Shown piece by piece: positions 59,784 to 64,000 of a stretch of 64,000 bases of DNA (the stretch's first letter is position 1; each line of letters begins with the position of its first letter). The position numbers were made by a program, and so were the translations under genes. The notes under the pieces are model-generated. The model saw only the letters and a list, made by a program, of their open reading frames with translations. It did not search any database and was not told the DNA's origin. Source of the stretch: Fundicoccus_A sp052115865 (GTDB lineage: Bacteria; Bacillota; Bacilli; Lactobacillales; Aerococcaceae); assembly GCF_052115865.1 (NCBI RefSeq), contig NZ_JBQKME010000010.1, forward strand, positions 1 to 64,000, read 5' to 3'.

Positions 59784-61712
59784 TTATTCAATATTTTGAG
59801 CGTTAGCCGCATTCGCGCCTGCAATTCGGCCATAAACGATAATATCAGCTAAGGCATTACCACCTAATCGGTTTGCGCCGTGAATACCACCGGTTACTTC
59901 ACCTGCTGCAAATAGTCCTTCAATGACTTCGCCATCTTCATTTAAAACTTGTGCGGCTGCATTAATTTGTAATCCACCCATTGTGTGGTGTACGGTTGGT
60001 TTACGAGCAGCTGCATAAAATGGTGCTGTGTCGATTTTATTATCGAATAGTGTTCGACCAAATGGATCTTCAATCTCACCGTTAACTGCTTGATTGAATT
60101 CATCCACTGTCGCTACTAAATTATCTGGATTGACACCGATTAATTCGGCTAATTCTTCTAGTGTGTCGGCTTCAAACGCACGACCTTCAGCAACTAATTC
60201 ATCAATAGTTTCATTAAAGTTATTGGTTGTATCACCCGTTGGATATGAGTGTTGGTCAACAATCGTCCACATCATTGCATCTTCTTGTTCGAATAATGCT
60301 TTCGTCATCACATCACGACGTTCACCTTCATTAACAAATCGATTTCCGTCTGAATTAACAAAGATTCTATCTTGTACCCCTTGCTCAATATTTCCTGATA
60401 GACTTCCTGTTTCAGGATCGCCCATTGGTAATAATTGGATATCACTCATTCCAACTAATGAGGCATTGATTTGTTGTCCTAGCTCAATACCATCACCTGT
60501 TGCACCTGTGTGGTTGGTTGTTTTAATATCTAATAGAGAAGCCCAATTTTCATTGTATTCTTCACGCATATCAACATTAGCTGCAAAACCACCTGTTGCA
60601 ATAATAACTGAACTAGCTCTTAATTCAACTTTCTCACCATTGTTTTCAACGATAACACCAACAACTTTATTATCTTCTATTATTAAATCAGTCGCTTTAG
60701 TGTTTAGGAAATATTGCATACTGCCTGAATTTTCTTCGAAATAACGAGTAAAGGCATTAACATAACCTGTACCTAGAGGCTCTGATGGTTGATGAGCACG
60801 TGTCCACAAGCCGCCTAAAACAGTAAACATGTAGTCATTAAAGCCCATACCTAATGATTCTAGCCATTCAATACCTTCATATGCTTTTTCACCAAGCTGA
60901 TCTACTAAAACTGGATCCGCCATTTTGTCTCCACCGTTATATGTTTGCAATTTATGCAGTGAAGGTGAATCGAATAAATAAGTTTCACCTGATGCTTTAT
61001 AAGCATCCCATTCTTCAGCTAATGTTGCTTGCCAAGATTGGACTAATTCATCTTCTTGTTCTTCTGCAATTAAATTTTCAACTGTTTGTCTTTCTAAATC
61101 TGTCATTTCAATCAGTTGTTGTCTTTCTGTATCAAATGAGTTATAGGCAGCACCAGAAAGAATTGTATTTCCACCTAGACGAGGCATTTTTTCAACTAAA
61201 ATAACATCTGCCCCATTTTCATGTGCACTGACAGCTGCAGCTAGTCCTGCTCCACCACCACCAATCACAATGACATCTGTGGTTTGACTTTCAATCGTTT
61301 CAACTTCTTGAACACTTTCAGCTTCTTTTTCTTTTAAGGCATCAACATCAGCACCTGCAGCCTCTAAAGCCAGTGCTAGTGCTGCTAAAAAGCCGTTAGA
61401 TGAACCTGATGCGCCTGAGACCACATCAAGATTGAGTGTTTGTCCTTCTATGACTTGATTCGTAAGTGTTTCAATCGCTTTATCACCAATACCTGGTGTT
61501 TCATCAGCTGCATCAGCTTCAATCGAAACGATGCGATCTTCTGTGACAGTTACTTCTACAGTAATATCGCCACCATAACCTCGGCTAGTTCCTTCGTAGC
61601 TTCCAGCTGTGAATTCTTGAGCTTGTATAAATTGTGCCGAAGGCATAATCATCCCGGCAACTAACATTATAAAAACAAAAACTTTTGACCATTTCCCCAT
61701 GTAATCCTTCAT
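59784..61712 (-). CDS. Exported FMN- and FAD-dependent reductase (fumarate/urocanate-reductase-like)
   Basis: This 642-residue extracytoplasmic flavoprotein would reduce an unsaturated acid such as fumarate with electrons from the membrane. The signal peptide (about 1-32) ends FIQAQE without a Cys. An FMN_bind domain (35-120) has the flavinylation motif DVVSGAS, with FMN expected on Ser 102 by an ApbE-type transferase. The FAD_binding_2 domain starts at IVIGGGGAGLAAA (148-160) and ends TGGIHGANRLGGNALADIIVYGRIAG. AAGGAGG precedes the ATG. The layout matches flavoproteins of the Listeria-type extracellular electron-transfer system, but no ndh2 or apbE gene lies in the window. The acceptor is unknown. 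Confidence 0.9.
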   Translation of the reverse strand: MKDYMGKWSKVFVFIMLVAGMIMPSAQFIQAQEFTAGSYEGTSRGYGGDITVEVTVTEDRIVSIEADAADETPGIGDKAIETLTNQVIEGQTLNLDVVSGASGSSNGFLAALALALEAAGADVDALKEKEAESVQEVETIESQTTDVIVIGGGGAGLAAAVSAHENGADVILVEKMPRLGGNTILSGAAYNSFDTERQQLIEMTDLERQTVENLIAEEQEDELVQSWQATLAEEWDAYKASGETYLFDSPSLHKLQTYNGGDKMADPVLVDQLGEKAYEGIEWLESLGMGFNDYMFTVLGGLWTRAHQPSEPLGTGYVNAFTRYFEENSGSMQYFLNTKATDLIIEDNKVVGVIVENNGEKVELRASSVIIATGGFAANVDMREEYNENWASLLDIKTTNHTGATGDGIELGQQINASLVGMSDIQLLPMGDPETGSLSGNIEQGVQDRIFVNSDGNRFVNEGERRDVMTKALFEQEDAMMWTIVDQHSYPTGDTTNNFNETIDELVAEGRAFEADTLEELAELIGVNPDNLVATVDEFNQAVNGEIEDPFGRTLFDNKIDTAPFYAAARKPTVHHTMGGLQINAAAQVLNEDGEVIEGLFAAGEVTGGIHGANRLGGNALADIIVYGRIAGANAANAQNIE

Positions 61713-61919
61713 AAATTTCCTCCTTGTGATATGTTACACTCAGATGTTATCTAATTCACAAATCAAAATCAAGCTAAATTGTGCTTTTGTTCACAATTTT
61801 TTTCTTTTAAAATAAATATAGCAGTGATATTTATTATTATCAGGTGTATTTTTCATTTTTCATTTCATATATAATAGGATTAATCATTGGGTAGACAGAT
61901 TAAAACTGGAGTTGATATT

Positions 61920-64000
61920 ATGCGTAAAATTAAAAAGGTCTTAGTCGCTAACCGTGGTGAAATTGCGATTCGAATTATGCGAGCTTGCCATGAATTAGGA
62001 ATTCAAACTGTCGGCATTTTTTCAAAAGAGGATGTTGGGACTTTGCATCGCCAAAAGGCGAATGAATCTTACTTGGTTGGGGATGATAAGAGTCCAACAC
62101 AAGCCTATTTAGATATCGAGGAAATTATTGCTTTAGCTAAGGCTAAAAATGTGGACGCGATTCATCCAGGATACGGGTTTTTAAGTGAAAATGAACAGTT
62201 TGCGCAGCGCTGTGCCGAAGAAGGTATTATTTTCATTGGTCCCGAACTAAAGCATTTGGAAATGTTTGGTAATAAAACACGTGCTCGCGAAACAGCGATT
62301 AGTGCCGGCTTAAAAGTTATACCTGGAAGTGATGGTAAGATCGATTCAGTCGAGGATGTTTATGCATTTGGCCGCGAACATGGTTATCCTATTATTGTAA
62401 AAGCTGTCAGTGGTGGGGGCGGTAAAGGGATGCGGATTGTTCATGATGATAGCCAAGTTCAGGAAGCTTATGATCGCACAAAATCGGAAGCGATGAATTC
62501 TTTTGGAAATGATCTTTTATATCTCGAAAAATATATTGACCATCCAAAACATATTGAAGTTCAAATTTTAGGCGACCATTATGGAAATATCGTCCACTTA
62601 CATGAGCGTGACTGTTCCGTGCAACGTCGTCATCAAAAAGTAGTAGAAGTAGCTCCTGCTTATAGCTTAAGCCCATCACTTAGAAATCGTCTCCATCAAG
62701 CGGCTCTACAGTTAATGGAAGATGTTCAATATGTTAATGCAGGGACGGTTGAATTTTTAGTTTCTGCTGAAGATTTCTATTTTATTGAAGTCAATCCTCG
62801 TATACAGGTTGAGCATACGATTACTGAAGCGATAACAGGAATTGATATTGTTAAAAAGCAAATTTTAGTTGCAGATGGTGAATCTTTATTTGGTGATGCT
62901 ATTCAATTGCCAGCACAAGAAGATATTAAGGTGAGAGGCTTTGCGATTCAGTCCCGGATTACAACTGAAGATCCTTTAAATAACTTTGCACCTGATTCTG
63001 GCAAAATTAGTGGTTACCAATCTCCCGGTGGACCTGGTTTACGTTTAGATGCAGGCGATGCTTTCCGTGGTTCGGTTATTTCCCCTTACTATGATTCATT
63101 GCTCGTAAAAATCACTTCGCATGGGTCAACGATTGATGAAACAATTTCTAAAATGAAACGGGCTTTAGATGAAATACGTGTTGTAGGTGTGACAACGAAT
63201 ATTTCTTTCTTAAAAAATATCATTGATCATCCAAAATTTTATGTGGGCGACTACGATACAACTTTTATTCAAGATACCCCTGAACTTTTTGATTTTGTTC
63301 CACCTAGAAACCGTGGCATGAAGTTATTGCGTTATATTGCTGACGTAACAATCAACAACTTTCCAGGGATTGATGTTGCCGAAAAACCTACTTTTGACCA
63401 ACGATTCACCCCAAGAGCCAGCCGTAAGACGCTAGCTCAAACAGTGGAAAGACCTACTTTTAAACATATTTTAGATAAGTCAGGCCCTAAAGCTGTAGCA
63501 GAGGCTGTTTTAAATAGTGACCATACTTTATTAACCGATACGACTTTACGTGATGCACATCAGTCATTATTGACGACGCGTTTACGAACAGATGATATGG
63601 TGCGCATTGCACCTTATATGAATCATACGATGCGAGATTATTTTTCGCTTGAAATGTGGGGTGGAGCGACATTTGATGTGGCCTATAATTTTTTACGTGA
63701 AAGTCCTTGGCATAGGCTCGAGACATTACGTCAATTAATTCCTGATATCCCCTTCCAAATGTTATTAAGAGCTTCCAATGCTGTTGGCTACAAAAACTAT
63801 GCGGATAATGTTATTGAAGAATTTATTCAAACAACCGCTAAAAGTGGGATTGATATTTTTCGTATTTTTGATTCCTTAAATTGGCTAGAAACCATGAAAT
63901 TACCGATAGAATCTGCATTGGGAACTGGTAAAATTGTCGAGGGTACTATTTGCTATACCGGTGACATTTTAAATCCAGCACAATCAGTGATATTTACTTT
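61920..64000 (+). CDS. pyc: Pyruvate carboxylase, N-terminal part, cut by the window end
   Basis: The first 693 residues or so of a normally 1140-1150-residue biotin enzyme that makes oxaloacetate from pyruvate. The biotin carboxylase domain (about 1-455) begins KKVLVANRGEIAIRIMRA, with IVKAVSGGGGKGMRIV, HLHERDCSVQRRHQK and FIEVNPRIQVEHTITE. The carboxyltransferase domain starts at TDTTLRDAHQSLLTTR (about 540) and includes EMWGGATFDVAYNFL and GIDIFRIFDSLNW. Length order and motifs fit Pyc and not acetyl-CoA carboxylase. ATG 61920 follows TGGAG at nine bases. A TATAAT box lies at 61870-61875. No frameshift is seen. Confidence 0.96.
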   Translation, partial: MRKIKKVLVANRGEIAIRIMRACHELGIQTVGIFSKEDVGTLHRQKANESYLVGDDKSPTQAYLDIEEIIALAKAKNVDAIHPGYGFLSENEQFAQRCAEEGIIFIGPELKHLEMFGNKTRARETAISAGLKVIPGSDGKIDSVEDVYAFGREHGYPIIVKAVSGGGGKGMRIVHDDSQVQEAYDRTKSEAMNSFGNDLLYLEKYIDHPKHIEVQILGDHYGNIVHLHERDCSVQRRHQKVVEVAPAYSLSPSLRNRLHQAALQLMEDVQYVNAGTVEFLVSAEDFYFIEVNPRIQVEHTITEAITGIDIVKKQILVADGESLFGDAIQLPAQEDIKVRGFAIQSRITTEDPLNNFAPDSGKISGYQSPGGPGLRLDAGDAFRGSVISPYYDSLLVKITSHGSTIDETISKMKRALDEIRVVGVTTNISFLKNIIDHPKFYVGDYDTTFIQDTPELFDFVPPRNRGMKLLRYIADVTINNFPGIDVAEKPTFDQRFTPRASRKTLAQTVERPTFKHILDKSGPKAVAEAVLNSDHTLLTDTTLRDAHQSLLTTRLRTDDMVRIAPYMNHTMRDYFSLEMWGGATFDVAYNFLRESPWHRLETLRQLIPDIPFQMLLRASNAVGYKNYADNVIEEFIQTTAKSGIDIFRIFDSLNWLETMKLPIESALGTGKIVEGTICYTGDILNPAQSVIFT

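Noticed and set aside
60094..60744. 216-codon frame on the plus strand opposite the flavoprotein gene
   Set aside because: It is the Ser/Thr-rich antisense shadow of a conserved coding region and has no ribosome binding site.
1..64000. tRNA, rRNA or known riboswitch
   Set aside because: No cloverleaf, rRNA-like block or recognised aptamer consensus was seen on either strand while reading; a covariance-model search was not possible.

Overview
The window looks like chromosome of a low-GC Gram-positive bacterium of the order Lactobacillales, plausibly Carnobacteriaceae or Aerococcaceae. The signs are AT-rich DNA, AGGAGG-type ribosome binding sites, CcpA-type cre sites, YesMN/LplABC-type sugar systems and a lactic-acid-bacterium style set of glycosidases. 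The genus cannot be named from the sequence alone.

Layout. (1) 1-6096: a membrane AraC-type regulator gene is split by a 4.7 kb mobile unit (342-5056). The unit holds an IS1380-family transposase, a coiled-coil protein gene and an Msr-type ABC-F antibiotic-resistance gene with an inducible leader. Its ends carry matching 15-bp inverted repeats and a 5-bp target duplication (CTGAA). (2) 6127-9542: a decayed rhamnose/rhamnoside locus. It has broken LplB/YtcP-type permeases, a stub of rhamnulokinase, an intact DeoR regulator, L-rhamnose mutarotase and a GH43 enzyme. (3) 9588-15711: a degraded GH35 beta-galactosidase, an intact GH42 with an odd N-terminal domain, an AraC regulator and a frameshifted DUF624 gene. 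(4) 15668-29968: an unsaturated-uronide system with GH105 (broken by one stop codon), DUF624, a UgpA/UgpE-type ABC importer with binding protein, GH88, a heparinase II/III-like lyase, DUF2264, LacI and IclR regulators, KduD and KduI. It would import acidic oligosaccharides, release the unsaturated uronate and convert it towards 2-keto-3-deoxygluconate.

(5) 30308-54414: a locus best read as xyloglucan or mixed beta-glucan utilisation. A secreted GH5-Ig-CBM46 endoglucanase (52616-54310) would cut the polymer outside the cell, and an LplA/LplB/YtcP-type ABC importer takes up oligosaccharides. Cytoplasmic GH31 alpha-xylosidase, GH42, GH36 and GH43 would remove side chains. Two ROK kinase plus GH1 pairs may phosphorylate and then split the beta-glucoside backbone. 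A YesM/YesN two-component system with DUF624 and DUF4340-like membrane partners is embedded, and cre sites sit at the main promoters. No importer ATPase is encoded, so a shared MsmX-type ATPase elsewhere is expected.

(6) 54464-54966: a terminator and a strictly periodic array of nine 41-bp hairpin-forming repeats in the 3' region of a ThuA-Gfo/Idh/MocA operon. (7) 55023-64000: that operon, a divergent AraC regulator, a cyclase-family hydrolase, a DegV lipid-binding protein, an exported FMN/FAD reductase and the first two thirds of pyruvate carboxylase, cut off by the window end.

The most notable finds are the ISEcp1-like mobile unit carrying an inducible Msr-type resistance gene with an MRLRK leader peptide, the xyloglucan locus with kinase/phospho-glycosidase pairing, and the 41-bp repeat array.
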